From: Armatimonadota bacterium
Lineage (GTDB): Bacteria; Armatimonadota; Fimbriimonadia; Fimbriimonadales; Fimbriimonadaceae
Reading direction: 5' to 3'
Length of the DNA: 64,000 nucleotides
NCBI GenBank assembly: GCA_025360125.1
Contig: JANYCU010000045.1
Coordinates: forward strand, 248,001 to 312,000
The notes below the pieces were generated by a model. That model was not told the DNA's origin and made no database searches. It saw nothing but the letters and a program-made list of their open reading frames with translations. The position numbers and the translations under genes were made by a program. Within the stretch, counting starts at the first letter, position 1. The number at the start of each line of letters is the position of its first letter. Below are positions 1 through 9,300 of this stretch, piece after piece.

Positions 1-362
1 ACCAGACTCAAAGCCAGATTCCGGCCAGGTTACGGTCCGTGATTCGCAACAACGTCGGCGTCCAGGTCATCTTCCAGGTCGGATTCGAGGACGCGTCGAG
101 CATTGCCAAGGAACTTCCGAAAGAAGTTACGGCGCCTGACCTTCGGAGCCTTGCTGTCGGACAGGCGTTAGTCATGTGGCGCGACGGCGAAACGGTCCAC
201 GTAACCTTCTCGAAGGCCGAGAATCGCTCGTCGCCGGGCGCAGCCGAAGCGTTCCGCGCCAGCGTGTTGCCAAGCCGACCGGCCAAGGCGAATCCGGGCG
301 TGCCAGTTCCCGAACCGAAAAGCGATAACGCCCGCTCTCCCGTCCTTGAGGAACTGATTTGA
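1..362 (+). CDS. VirD4/TraG-like conjugative ATPase, C-terminal fragment (5' end outside window)
   Basis: The frame is open from the left edge and ends at 362, so this is the last ~120 residues of a longer protein. The stretch around NNVGVQ aligns by eye with the C-terminal part of the complete ATPase at 44938-46281 (NNVGVKLFF), and the following residues (QALVMWRDGE against EAFLWHRQIE) also correspond. By analogy it would be a HerA/VirD4-type DNA-pumping ATPase of an integrative mobilisable element; neither Walker motif is inside the window. The next gene starts on a TTG overlapping this stop (TTGA), the same coupling of partner genes as at 44.9 kb. The tail is rich in Pro, Ala and Lys. Confidence 0.7.
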   Translation, partial: QTQSQIPARLRSVIRNNVGVQVIFQVGFEDASSIAKELPKEVTAPDLRSLAVGQALVMWRDGETVHVTFSKAENRSSPGAAEAFRASVLPSRPAKANPGVPVPEPKSDNARSPVLEELI

Positions 363-1036
363 AGCTGACGGAGCGCGACGCCAAGCTTGTCAGGGACGTG
401 GCCCTGAGCACCGTCCTGAGCAGGAACCAAGTGTTGCAGCTCGGCTATTTCTCGTCAGTGTCGCGGGCGAACCGGCGGCTCCAATTCCTATGCGCAGAGG
501 GGCTCCTGCAAGCCATCGACACGCCCTTCCATGCCCAGAGGTTGTACTCCGTTGGCAGGCACACTCCGACCGTCTTGGGCGACAACCTGTCGCGTATGTT
601 GACGTGCCGAACCTTGACTCCGCGGTTCATTCAGCACGCCCTTGCCGTGACCGAACTCAGGATCGGACTGGCGGACGCGGCTTCGGTTTGGCGGTTCGAG
701 GCACAAGTACGCCACCAGTTCTCGTTCGGAAATCAAGACATTGACCTTCGCCCCGACGGACTGCTCCTAGCGGACTCCGAAGCGATATTCGTTGAAGCGG
801 ACCTCGGTCACGTCTCGATGCCGAGGTTCGAAAAGCGGTTCGAAGGCTACAGTAACTATATTAACGGAGGGAATTACGGTTCCGTTTACGGCAGGCGGTG
901 TCCGAGGGTTCTTCTCGTGACGACCGGCGACCTGCGAAAGTCGCACTTGGAACAGGTTGCGAGGGCCTTTGGCATCGAAATTGATGTGAAGACCTTTTCT
1001 TCGCTAAGCGTTCCGGTCTTGGGAGGATGGTCGTGA
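359..1036 (+). CDS. Replication-relaxation family protein (Replic_Relax-like)
   Basis: 225 residues, TTG start overlapping the upstream stop. The N-terminus (residues ~1-60, TERDAKLVRDVALSTVLSRNQ) looks like the winged-helix start of replication-relaxation proteins found beside mobilisation ATPases. The middle has RPDGLLL followed by VEADLGHV, an arrangement resembling a PD-(D/E)xK-type core with the Lys replaced. It is clearly homologous to the protein at 44264-44941 (same opening, same RPDG and DLGH motifs, similar length). Inferred role: DNA processing or relaxation for transfer of a mobile element, together with the VirD4-like partner just upstream. Family assignment is good; the biochemical role is inference. 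Confidence 0.7.
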   Translation: MKLTERDAKLVRDVALSTVLSRNQVLQLGYFSSVSRANRRLQFLCAEGLLQAIDTPFHAQRLYSVGRHTPTVLGDNLSRMLTCRTLTPRFIQHALAVTELRIGLADAASVWRFEAQVRHQFSFGNQDIDLRPDGLLLADSEAIFVEADLGHVSMPRFEKRFEGYSNYINGGNYGSVYGRRCPRVLLVTTGDLRKSHLEQVARAFGIEIDVKTFSSLSVPVLGGWS

Positions 1037-1461
1037 TCCTTTGCAAACATTGCAACACGATCTGGGATGCTGGTTCAGAATATTGCGGTAGCTGTGGCGG
1101 ATCGTTGGGAAAAAGGGTCTGTCCCAAGGGTCATGAAGTCGATCTCGACGCTAAGTTCTGTACCAAGTGCGGTTCGCGCAAACTGAGCAGAGGCGTCGAG
1201 GTGGTCGAATACCGCCCAATTGTGGTCATTGCGTTAATCCTGATGACTTCATGTGCCATCCTGATTTTTCGAGATCCTCTTGCCGACTTGGGTCGGACCG
1301 TTGGAATGCTCGTTCTTCGCGTCTTTGCCTACTTTCTAGGCATCACATTTATCGCGGGCTTTGGCGGCAAAGAGGCGTGTCGTGCATGGCTCGATTTGTG
1401 CGGCGCGTTACTTCGTCTCTGCTGGGCAATCATCAGTTGGCCATTCAGGAACCGCGCGTAA
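1027..1461 (+). CDS. Double zinc-ribbon membrane protein
   Basis: 144 residues, overlapping the upstream gene by 10 nt, so probably cotranscribed. Two Cys4-type knuckles are visible in the first ~55 residues: CKHCN with YCGSCG, then VCPKGH with FCTKCG. Two hydrophobic segments follow (about 65-85 and 100-125), giving an N-terminal zinc-ribbon pair anchored to the membrane. Such double-ribbon plus transmembrane proteins are common and functionally diverse, so no function is assigned. An association with the mobilisation genes upstream is possible but may be incidental. Confidence 0.6.
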   Translation: MVVILCKHCNTIWDAGSEYCGSCGGSLGKRVCPKGHEVDLDAKFCTKCGSRKLSRGVEVVEYRPIVVIALILMTSCAILIFRDPLADLGRTVGMLVLRVFAYFLGITFIAGFGGKEACRAWLDLCGALLRLCWAIISWPFRNRA

Positions 1462-1495
1462 GCCCAAATCGGAAGAGCAAAATGCCTCAGTATTG

Positions 1496-2509
1496 CTAAT
1501 CCGTGGGCTTCTTCAGTGCCTTTCCTTCCGACTGGAGCCGGAAGCTTGGATAGGGTCTAAGTTCTTGCAAGTGGTCCCTGAAGTAATTGTCAACAAGAAC
1601 CTTCTTTCCAGCGTCAGCTTCCAATTTGCCTAGCTCCATTCCCAACCAGGTGTCGGCGAATTCCTCTCTGGATAATCTTTGGTAGATCCGCTGCCTGATG
1701 GAATTCACCGTCTTCTCGTCAACCTTGATTTTCGGCAAAAGTCCAAATTGCGAACACATGGCTTCTTTCTGTGCTCGCGTAAGGCCGAAGATGGGTGACC
1801 GGTAAGTCAGCAGTTTTCTGAGCAATGGGTCCTTCGTGTCGCGCCAGTCTTTTATAGACAAAATGCACGGGGCCTTTTCAAGACCACGGCGAGCCATAAC
1901 CGTCTTGAAGCGCTTTTTAAAGCGATCATAGGAATTGACCACGTTCAGTCCCAGCCCTCCGAGCTTGGGTGGGCCAGTAAGGTAATCAAACCATTCTTCC
2001 CTCCACAATTCACCTATTACCTCTGCGATTCGAAAGCCGCCACAAAGCTCGAACCATTTGTCATGGAAAAGTTGTCTAAGTTCCTGGAATTCCTCGTCCG
2101 AACAATAGGGAGGGGTGTTGATGTTGTAGTACAGCAGCAGGAGGATATTTCCCTTCGACGAGGGCGAACTGTTATGAAACTCGATCTCTGTTTCGGTGGC
2201 GAGCCATTCTTCCCGGTACTTGAAAATGAACCTTTGAACGTCAGCCATTGAATCGTTGGTCACGAGCGCGTTTGCAAACCGTCTGTTCACGAGAGCCGAG
2301 ACGCCGACCGCGACTAGCTCGCCCTTGCCCTCCTCAAACCTCTCGATGCCAAGAGCCAAGATGCTCTGTCTCTCGATGATGCCAATGAACTCCTTCTTAG
2401 CTTCGTCCTCCGATTTGTCCAATGCCAAAAAACGTGTGTAAAACAGCTCCCATATTCTTGGGAAATCTTCCTTTACGACTGGTCGGGCAATGTATTCAGG
2501 CTGGCTCAT
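1496..2509 (-). CDS. Unknown 337-residue protein with possible degenerate LuxR-like HTH
   Basis: Convergent to the preceding gene. The N-terminal ~120 residues (ARPVVKEDFPRIWELFYTRF) have the look of a GNAT-type or regulatory alpha/beta domain, without a clear acetyl-CoA loop. Near residues 245-290 the pattern LTRAQKEAMCSQFGLLP...VDEKTVNSIRQRIYQRL resembles the LuxR/GerE helix-turn-helix consensus (LT..E.., TV..H...I..KL), with the central part altered. I do not recognise the family. It could be a transcription factor with an N-terminal sensor domain. It ends at 1496, only 35 nt from the convergent gene's stop at 1461. Confidence 0.45.
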   Translation of the reverse strand: MSQPEYIARPVVKEDFPRIWELFYTRFLALDKSEDEAKKEFIGIIERQSILALGIERFEEGKGELVAVGVSALVNRRFANALVTNDSMADVQRFIFKYREEWLATETEIEFHNSSPSSKGNILLLLYYNINTPPYCSDEEFQELRQLFHDKWFELCGGFRIAEVIGELWREEWFDYLTGPPKLGGLGLNVVNSYDRFKKRFKTVMARRGLEKAPCILSIKDWRDTKDPLLRKLLTYRSPIFGLTRAQKEAMCSQFGLLPKIKVDEKTVNSIRQRIYQRLSREEFADTWLGMELGKLEADAGKKVLVDNYFRDHLQELRPYPSFRLQSEGKALKKPTD

Positions 2510-2930
2510 TCACGCGAACTCAATCAAGAGTATACATATTTAGAAGCGTTTGGCATCGATTCCAGACCACATTTAACCGAGAAAACTTAATTAAGTGAAC
2601 ATTAAGAGATGTGTTTTGTTTAAATATTGATGTATTTTACATACAAATAGTATACAATCTATACGATATTCACTGTTAATGTCTTCGAAAATGGAGGAAC
2701 CAACCTGGAACATAATCAAAAAAAGGGACCGCTATGCAGTCCCCTGTAATCGTCGTCGACCAGCCTACGCCCTGAATAAGTTACGGCACGGTCATACAAC
2801 TGTTGAGTCGGGACGAATCCCAACGCATTTCTCATTGTAGCCGAAATGGCGATCATTGCAAGTGCTTAGGCTCGGAACCGACCCCGATCCTCCCATCCAG
2901 ACCCGTTTGGATGGGATTTGAGCAATCATA
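2510..2930. other. Intergenic, partly AT-rich; divergent promoter region
   Basis: Gene-free 420 bp between divergent genes. 2570-2680 is notably AT-rich compared with its surroundings, as expected for promoters of the leftward 337-residue gene and possibly the rightward vWA gene. Apart from the hairpin at 2718-2744 I see no coding or RNA feature. Confidence 0.4.
2718..2744 (-). terminator. Rho-independent terminator-like hairpin (minus strand)
   Basis: On the minus strand, GGGACTGC and GCGGTCCC pair around a short loop and are followed directly by seven T (A run at 2718-2724 on the plus strand). No minus-strand gene lies immediately upstream, so it may be left over from a lost gene or may insulate the leftward gene. 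Confidence 0.55.
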
Positions 2931-3644
2931 ATGAGCGTAAAAATTATCGAAGCGATCGCTTCACATATGCGGCCAATCCGACTCGTCGGCACGGTTGCCC
3001 TCGTCCCTGCACTGAGCCTTGACCTGCCCCGAAAAATCGCGGCCGCGATGGTGGTTGCCAGCGTGATCGTGTCGTGCGGGAAGCAGCGTCCGCCCATCAA
3101 ACGACATGTCAACATCGCGATCGACATCAGCGACCAAACCGATACTGTCTTGCTCCGCTACGCGGATTGGACGTATCGAATGGAGCGCAACTTGTCAGAC
3201 ACCGATCTCCTCACCGTCACGGTTTTCGCCCACGACAACGAGATCGTGTACAGCGACCAGCCAATCCGCAACCGTTCGGATTTCAATGAGAAAGTTGCCT
3301 CGCGGTTCACCTTCAAGTCCGCTGCTCTTGGCAAACCCAATACTGAAACGGACAAGGTGATGTCCGATTTCGACGCCGACCGGTTTGCAGGGACGCAGGA
3401 GGACTGGATTCTGACTGACGGCGGCATCGAAAGCGTTGTCGGCACCAGGAAGGATCCGTTCGGAACAACGCTCAAGTCTCTTGCAAGCAAGCCGAACGTG
3501 GCGCGCGTGGCCGTAATTGGCGTGCAACAGGAGTACCGCCGCCAGTGGAAAGGTTGGCTCGACGACCTAGGCCCGAAAGCACTTCTTCGTGGGGTCGGTG
3601 ACGCGGACTCTAGCTTGGCTCTGCTGCAATCGGGGGCAAACTAA
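2931..3644 (+). CDS. vWA-domain-like lipoprotein
   Basis: 237 residues from the first ATG; the ATG at 2967 is an alternative start. A hydrophobic stretch ending in VIVSC at about residue 49 looks like a type II signal peptide with lipobox. It is followed by a domain with vWA features: VNIAIDISDQT at the first strand (MIDAS-like, DxS kept, second Ser missing) and ILTDGGIE further on, matching the conserved TDG of vWA domains. This suggests an extracytoplasmic adhesion- or complex-forming protein with a degenerate metal site. Its stop overlaps the ATG of the next gene (TAATG), so the two are translationally coupled and probably work together. vWA assignment is moderate. Confidence 0.5.
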   Translation: MSVKIIEAIASHMRPIRLVGTVALVPALSLDLPRKIAAAMVVASVIVSCGKQRPPIKRHVNIAIDISDQTDTVLLRYADWTYRMERNLSDTDLLTVTVFAHDNEIVYSDQPIRNRSDFNEKVASRFTFKSAALGKPNTETDKVMSDFDADRFAGTQEDWILTDGGIESVVGTRKDPFGTTLKSLASKPNVARVAVIGVQQEYRRQWKGWLDDLGPKALLRGVGDADSSLALLQSGAN

Positions 3645-4933
3645 TGGGCGACGTCAAGAACACGGGCCACTGGAAGCCGTTCAATCGTGACGCGGAAGGC
3701 AATCCCAAAACCCGGACGAGGATCGTGTCACCTTCCCTCATCCAGCACGACGCCGATGCCGCGCTGGAACTCGCCGATGCCCTCAAGGAGGGCGTCGGCG
3801 ATTCCGGACAACTCCTGAAGTGCCAAGCGATTAAGAATGCCATTAAGGCGGATCGGAACGCGACAGCCCTGCGGGAACATCTTGTCAATGAACGAAACGC
3901 GAACAACGAAAGGATCAAAAAGGAACTAGTCGAGGTCGATAAGAAGCGTGATGACTTCTTGGAGAAGGAGAGCCAAATTGCTCCTGAGGCGGAACGGTTG
4001 CTGCAGACACTGAACTTGCAGTGGAAGGGTCCGGGAGTAATCAGCCCGCTCGCCCCCGACGAGCCGATCTCGGTCGAAGCTCTGGCGGGATTGGAGAATA
4101 TTCCCAATCAACTCGTCGAATCGAATAGCCGCTCGCTTGACGCCTGCGCCGTCGTAGGCGGTGGAACGGTACTTGGCGTTTCCCTTGGCTCGTTGCTTGG
4201 GCAACTTGAACTGTCAAACATCGCGAACGAAGTGCCCCAATTTGCTATCCTAGCCCTGTGCGGAATGGCGATCATGGGGCTGGTGGGCGGTTGGCTGAAG
4301 CCATTGGCCCACACCGTCGGCGGAGTCATTTACCGAGTAGGAGTCGGCAGCCCGGTTTTCAAGGGGCTTGTAGCCGCGACATGGGTGTTGCTTTTGGCCG
4401 TAAGCAGCTATGCTTGCATCGCCATCGAATCCAAAGTTGATCAGAACGGTCTTTTCAAGGCGATCGCAGAGGGCCGGCGGTTGACGGTGGTCGTGCTTGA
4501 CAGAAGCGAGATGCTGATCGTGTCGATGCTTTTGGTTTTGCCGGTGATTGGTATGTACGTCACAGGAAAGCTGATTGCTGGCTTTTCCCAGGCTGCGCAG
4601 ACTCACCTTCGGGGACTCCACCATCGTGAACGGCAGAAGCTGCTCACTTCCGCAGATTATGCCACACTCTGCGAAATCTGCCCTATCCTGGCTCCGGTCC
4701 GTCGAGAACTGATCCGTCTCGAACAAAAGAGCGTTGCCCTTGAAGCGAGCCTTCGATACGCCTTCTCTGAACAGGAACTGCACCAGATCGAGGACGCCGA
4801 AAACGACGCCATTACATACAGCGAGGAAGCGAAGGCGCTTGTGTACCCGCATCCCGTGTACGGAACTGTCCAGCGCCGCCGAGTCTGGTCGTGGTTGTTC
4901 GGTAAAGTGACCAAGTCGATGAAGCCCGGCTAG
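3644..4933 (+). CDS. Coiled-coil integral membrane protein coupled to the vWA lipoprotein
   Basis: 429 residues. Residues ~60-115 are charged and heptad-like (REHLVNERNANNERIKKELVEVDKK), predicting a coiled coil. About four hydrophobic segments follow, near residues 165-190, 200-225, 240-265 and 285-310. A second charged helical stretch (about 340-400) precedes a basic C-terminus. No known family is recognised. One-nucleotide overlap with the vWA lipoprotein gene argues for a two-component envelope complex, with this protein as membrane anchor or mechanical transducer. Function unknown. Confidence 0.55.
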   Translation: MGDVKNTGHWKPFNRDAEGNPKTRTRIVSPSLIQHDADAALELADALKEGVGDSGQLLKCQAIKNAIKADRNATALREHLVNERNANNERIKKELVEVDKKRDDFLEKESQIAPEAERLLQTLNLQWKGPGVISPLAPDEPISVEALAGLENIPNQLVESNSRSLDACAVVGGGTVLGVSLGSLLGQLELSNIANEVPQFAILALCGMAIMGLVGGWLKPLAHTVGGVIYRVGVGSPVFKGLVAATWVLLLAVSSYACIAIESKVDQNGLFKAIAEGRRLTVVVLDRSEMLIVSMLLVLPVIGMYVTGKLIAGFSQAAQTHLRGLHHRERQKLLTSADYATLCEICPILAPVRRELIRLEQKSVALEASLRYAFSEQELHQIEDAENDAITYSEEAKALVYPHPVYGTVQRRRVWSWLFGKVTKSMKPG

Positions 4934-5020
4934 GCAAAAGGGAAGGATAATGTGTCCGGTTCTCGGCTTGCTTGGCCGGAGCCGGACATTTTGGGCGCAC
5001 ACTTTCCCGCAATTCAAAAT

Positions 5021-5042
5021 GGAGCCCGCCTAGGCGGGCTCC
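5021..5042 (-). terminator. Hairpin terminator between convergent genes
   Basis: Perfect 10-bp inverted repeat GGAGCCCGCC / GGCGGGCTCC with a TA centre. On the minus strand it is followed by ATTTTGAATT, so it best serves the leftward gene at 5067-5663, though it may act on both strands. Confidence 0.6.
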
Positions 5043-5066
5043 GAGAGATTCCTATTTCTATCGGTT

Positions 5067-5663
5067 TCAGAGGCACAGGTCAAGGATGAGTTGGTCAACG
5101 GTCGGGTTGTTCAGCGCGTAAGTGGGAAGCTTTGAAGGCTCCCGCTTGGATACCGCAAGGTCCGACGTAGGATCGAACTCATACCGCCAAAGGCGTGCTT
5201 CTTTGAAAGGTTCTTGGTTGAGTTCCGGGCCGAGGTGGTGGTGGAAGCCGCCGCTCAGGCACAGGATTCGAGGCGCGCCCCATCGCAAAGGAACAATTGC
5301 TGCCCTCATATGCCCTTTGTGATGAACACCTGTGACCAGGATGCGCCCCGAAAGAACGATGACGTGCGCTTCTTCTTCGATCTGGTCGAGTTGTAACTCC
5401 GTGAACGGAGGGATGCGGAATGCCGAAAGAGCCGGTGAAAGGGGACCGCTGAGCAGGTTCTCGTTTCCGTAGAGCCACAGGCCCAGTTCGTCGGAATAGC
5501 GCGGAACGCAAAACGGAGTCACGGGCAACGGTGTGGTTGGTGGATCTTGATTGATGGGTCGAGGATTGAGGGCGCATAGCGCGGAAATTTTGGAAAGGTT
5601 CAGTGTTCGCATGGTGTAGGCGGGCAGATTCGTGTAGTGCCTCTCCGCATCCTGCTCCGTCAC
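5067..5663 (-). CDS. Divergent DprA-like Rossmann protein
   Basis: 198 residues. The order of motifs parallels DprA/Smf: LWLYGNENLL (as in the LYxxG segment), ALSAFRIPPF (in place of the VGSR loop), VIVLSGRILVTGVHHKGHMRAAI (as in SGxAxGID..AH..AL) and ILCLSGGF (as in the tIaVLggG strand). The canonical GSRxxT and SGxAxGID loops are altered, and the protein is shorter than DprA (usually 280-380 residues). Inferred: a DNA- or nucleotide-binding Rossmann protein of the DprA/LOG superfamily, perhaps in immunity or DNA uptake. It stands alone between two hairpins or promoters. Assignment is tentative. Confidence 0.45.
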   Translation of the reverse strand: MTEQDAERHYTNLPAYTMRTLNLSKISALCALNPRPINQDPPTTPLPVTPFCVPRYSDELGLWLYGNENLLSGPLSPALSAFRIPPFTELQLDQIEEEAHVIVLSGRILVTGVHHKGHMRAAIVPLRWGAPRILCLSGGFHHHLGPELNQEPFKEARLWRYEFDPTSDLAVSKREPSKLPTYALNNPTVDQLILDLCL

Positions 5664-5762
5664 CGAACAACGATCAATTTATGGTACGTTGGTGCAAAGG
5701 GCGACTCAAATCCCAGTTTTCCAGAACCTTCGGGCTATGTTCCCGTGCGCTACATTCTTCTT

Positions 5763-6005
5763 ATGTCCACAAGCACGTCAAACCTATCCAAGATCGGAAA
5801 CCGCGACCCTGTTCTGCTTCGTAAGAGTGCAAAAAAGTACACCGAAATCTTGGTAACCGCTGGTACGAAGAAATTCGCAATTGAAGGGACGAACGTTTCG
5901 GTTATTTCCAATTGGGACGGTCTCAGCTTCGTACGCTGGCCGAACAAAAGCGATTCATTTGTCTCGATGCCTGAAGTTGATCTGATTTTAGAGACTCTGG
6001 AATGA
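5763..6005 (+). CDS. Small conserved protein, paralogue of the protein at 21397-21831
   Basis: 80 residues from ATG 5763. This start is chosen because from here on the protein aligns with the other paralogue: LLRKSAKKYTEILVTAG against IMKRKSANVSKIIVTVG, then KKFAIEGTNV against RKFHLEGVEA. Two short beta-strand-like stretches are followed by a solvent-exposed end. No family is recognised. The two paralogues lie 15 kb apart in unrelated contexts, so this looks like a small mobile or cargo-associated gene family. Confidence 0.55.
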   Translation: MSTSTSNLSKIGNRDPVLLRKSAKKYTEILVTAGTKKFAIEGTNVSVISNWDGLSFVRWPNKSDSFVSMPEVDLILETLE

Positions 6006-6393
6006 AGGTCATTGTGGCTCATCGGCCATAGCCGTGAACCTTGACACTTTGGAGTCACAAATGAACCTCAGAAGAATTATTTCCTTAGCAAGCAAATGGT
6101 GGAAAAGCAAATGACCGGCAAATCTAATCGCAGGACGAACTCGATTTGTTGATCGCAATCCAGGTGTCCTACTCGTCGGCAATCGAGGGACTAGATGTTT
6201 CGCCAGAACATTTGGTCGAGCACCCAAGGAACTCAAGAACGGAATATTAAGCGATGTGGCCAATCCAAGCCTTAACTCAGGTTCACTGCCTGAATTCAAG
6301 AGTTTTATCACGATTCCCAGCCACGGTGAGATTTTCTTCAGCACATTCTTAACGCTTTTCGATTATTCTATCGTTCTGCTTTGTGGGAATAAA

Positions 6394-9300
6394 TTGAAAA
6401 ATAAAAAATGCGTCGTCATATGTCTGCACGACGACTACTGGTTCGTCAAAAGTGCGGTCGAGGCAGCAAAAAGCTTCGGCCCAGTTCTCGCATTCATTTC
6501 GAGGACTTCCTGGAGCGGCGACCCAGGCGACTGGCAACGCGTCCAAAACGAAGCCCAAGCCGCCGGTGCCGAAGTAGTCCTCGGTGATTGGGACAATGAG
6601 ACGGTCCACCGTCGCGAGGCATACCGAATCGCGAAAGAGCGCGGCTACGAATACGCCCTCATTCCTGACGGCGACGAAATTATCGAACCCAAACTTCTCG
6701 ATAAGCTAATCAAGATAGCCGACGCTGGAATAAGCGATATTGCCCGCGCCCACATGGACACCTACTGGAAGTCCGCCCGCTACGTCATTCGCCCGAGGGA
6801 AAAGCTCGCACCCGCAATCCTCATAAATCTTAAGACAGTTTCCCACCAATACATAAGGGACTTCACCGGCGGAAGCGAAATCATTCTTGGCCCCGAGCAT
6901 GGCGTCATCCACCATCTCAGCTACGCCGGGCCCGACGAGCGAATCGAAAGAAAAATCAGTACCTGGAGCCATAAGCACGAACTCGTGCCGGATTGGTATC
7001 AAAACGTTTGGCTCGGCTGGGACAAAGATAAAACCCTAAGAGATTTCCACCCGACCCATCCCGCCGCTTACGGCATGGCCGAACGTATCGAAATCCCCGA
7101 AATCCTTAATGGCGTCTGGGACGAGCGTCCCATCGCAAACGAAAATCCAACTAAGCCAAACAACTGGCCAACACTCAGCATCGTTATTCCCCTCCACGGT
7201 GGACGAGAAGACATCAAACTCTGCCTCGACAGCTTAAAAACGAGTCAAGACCTCATCCATGAACTCATCGTGGTGGACGACGCCTCCCCCGACGACGCGA
7301 TAGAAGAAGCCAATAGGCCAAACATCACGCTCGTTAAAAGCGAAACTAACCAAGGCTTCGCCAAAACGTGTAACAAGGGACTCGAAAACTCTACCGGCGA
7401 AGTAATCCTCTTCCTCAATTCCGACACTGTTGTCCCCCGGGCCGGACTCGTAAAACTCGTCCAGGAACTGATGACATCCGGCACAATTGGGGCAACTGGA
7501 CCGGTATCCAATAACGTCGGCTACCACCAGCGAATCTCGCCGACCTACACATCCCTAGGCACTTTGGATCTCTTCGCCGCCGACCTTGCCGAAACCAATA
7601 AGGAAACCAAAGACGTCGAAATCCTTGTCGGCTTCGCTCTCGCCGTTCGCCGGTCCGTACTCGAGGAAGTCGGTCCCTTCGATGAGCGCTTCCCAATCGG
7701 AATGTTCGAAGACACCGACTTGTGCTACCGAATCACAAAGGCCGGATACAAACTAAGGATGGTCTGCGGAGCCTACATACACCATTGGGGATCTCGCACC
7801 CTTCAAAAGGTTATCCCCAATATGGAAACCCTGCTTCACCAAAATGGAGCAATTTACCGTGCGAAATGGCAGCACGAGATCGATTGCGGCTACGCATCCC
7901 ATCTACCCGGCTTCAACCTAAACGAGGGCATAACCAAATTTGATGAAAATCGGCATCCAGACCGGGTTCAAGAACAATTCGAAGAACTAAAACAACGCGC
8001 CAATATCTCGCTGTGCATGATCGTGAAAAATGAAGAGCGCGTCCTGAATCAATGTCTAGAGAGCGCAAAACCATACTTCAAGCAGATCATCGTGGTGGAT
8101 ACCGGTTCCACCGACCGAACCATAGAAATCGCAAAAGAGCACGGAGTCAAACTCATCGAAAGCACTTGGCCAGATTCCTTTGCTGCGGCGAGAAACGAAT
8201 CCCTCAGCCATGCCACCGGCAACTGGATTTTCTGGCTCGACGCCGACGACGTACTACCCCTTGCCAGTGGAGAAGCAGTCCTTCACGCTGCTATTAATGC
8301 AACCCCCGAGATAACTGGATTCATTGTGCCCGTCCAATTCGTTGAAGAAGGGCCAAATGCTGGAACCAAGGTAGACCACGTTAAACTCATCCGCAACTAT
8401 CCCGGTATCGAGTTCGAGGGCCGCATCCACGAACAAATCCTCAGTTCCATTCGCAAACATGGTGGCGAAATCGTTCGTCTCAACGCAGTGGTCCTCCACG
8501 CCGGATACGACACCTCAGAAAAAGGCCAAAAGAATAAACGAACCCGGGATTGGCATCTCCTCAACTTGGACCTAAAAGATAGACCTGAGCACCCATTCGT
8601 TTGGTTCAACATTGGTATGACCCACCACTACACTGGAGGTCATCAAGAGGCCGTCGATGCGCTCATAAACAGCATCCGTTTCTCTGGCGAGCTAGATTCC
8701 CACCTTCGCAAAGCATATTCCCTTATGGGTGTCTCGTACCGAGAACTGGGCGAGCTCGAAAACTCCGAAGCGGCATTCCGCGAAGGCTTGATGCGAGTAG
8801 GAGAGGATCCCGAACTCACCTTCCAACTTGCCATGACCGCTACAGCTAGAGGCAATCTGCTGGAAGCCAAGAACCTGTACGAAAATATCCCTCAAGTGAC
8901 CGGAGAATATTTTAGCAGTATGGATATCGGCATCATGACCTTCAAGCGCCTCCAAAACCTAGGCGGAATCAAGATGGCACTTGGCGACTACGTCGCCGCC
9001 AAAAAAGATTGGCTCGAAGCATTCCAGCAAAACCCAAGATCTACGATGAGCCTCATAGCCCTCTGTGATGCCGCGATCGAAATGGGAGATTTCCAAACCG
9101 CTCACCAAACTCTTGAAAGCCTAGTCCAGATAGAAGGACTCTCAATGGGTTGGGCCGAGCGAAGGGCAAAACTCGCCGACATCCAAGAAGGACCTGGCAC
9201 CTCATTCGGAGCCATGAAGCATTACCATGGGGCAAACCCAAGTGCTCTGGGGCCAAGACTCATGCTCGCCCGTCAATTCCTCGCAAGAGATCTCGTTGGC

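Noticed and set aside
2792-3127. Minus-strand open frame over the vWA gene start
   Set aside because: Ser/Thr/Arg-rich shadow. The plus-strand gene has a lipobox and coupling to its partner.
4250-5017. 255-codon minus-strand frame over the coiled-coil membrane gene
   Set aside because: The composition is that of a shadow frame (His/Gln/Arg-rich), and it crosses the intergenic terminator region without a ribosome site.
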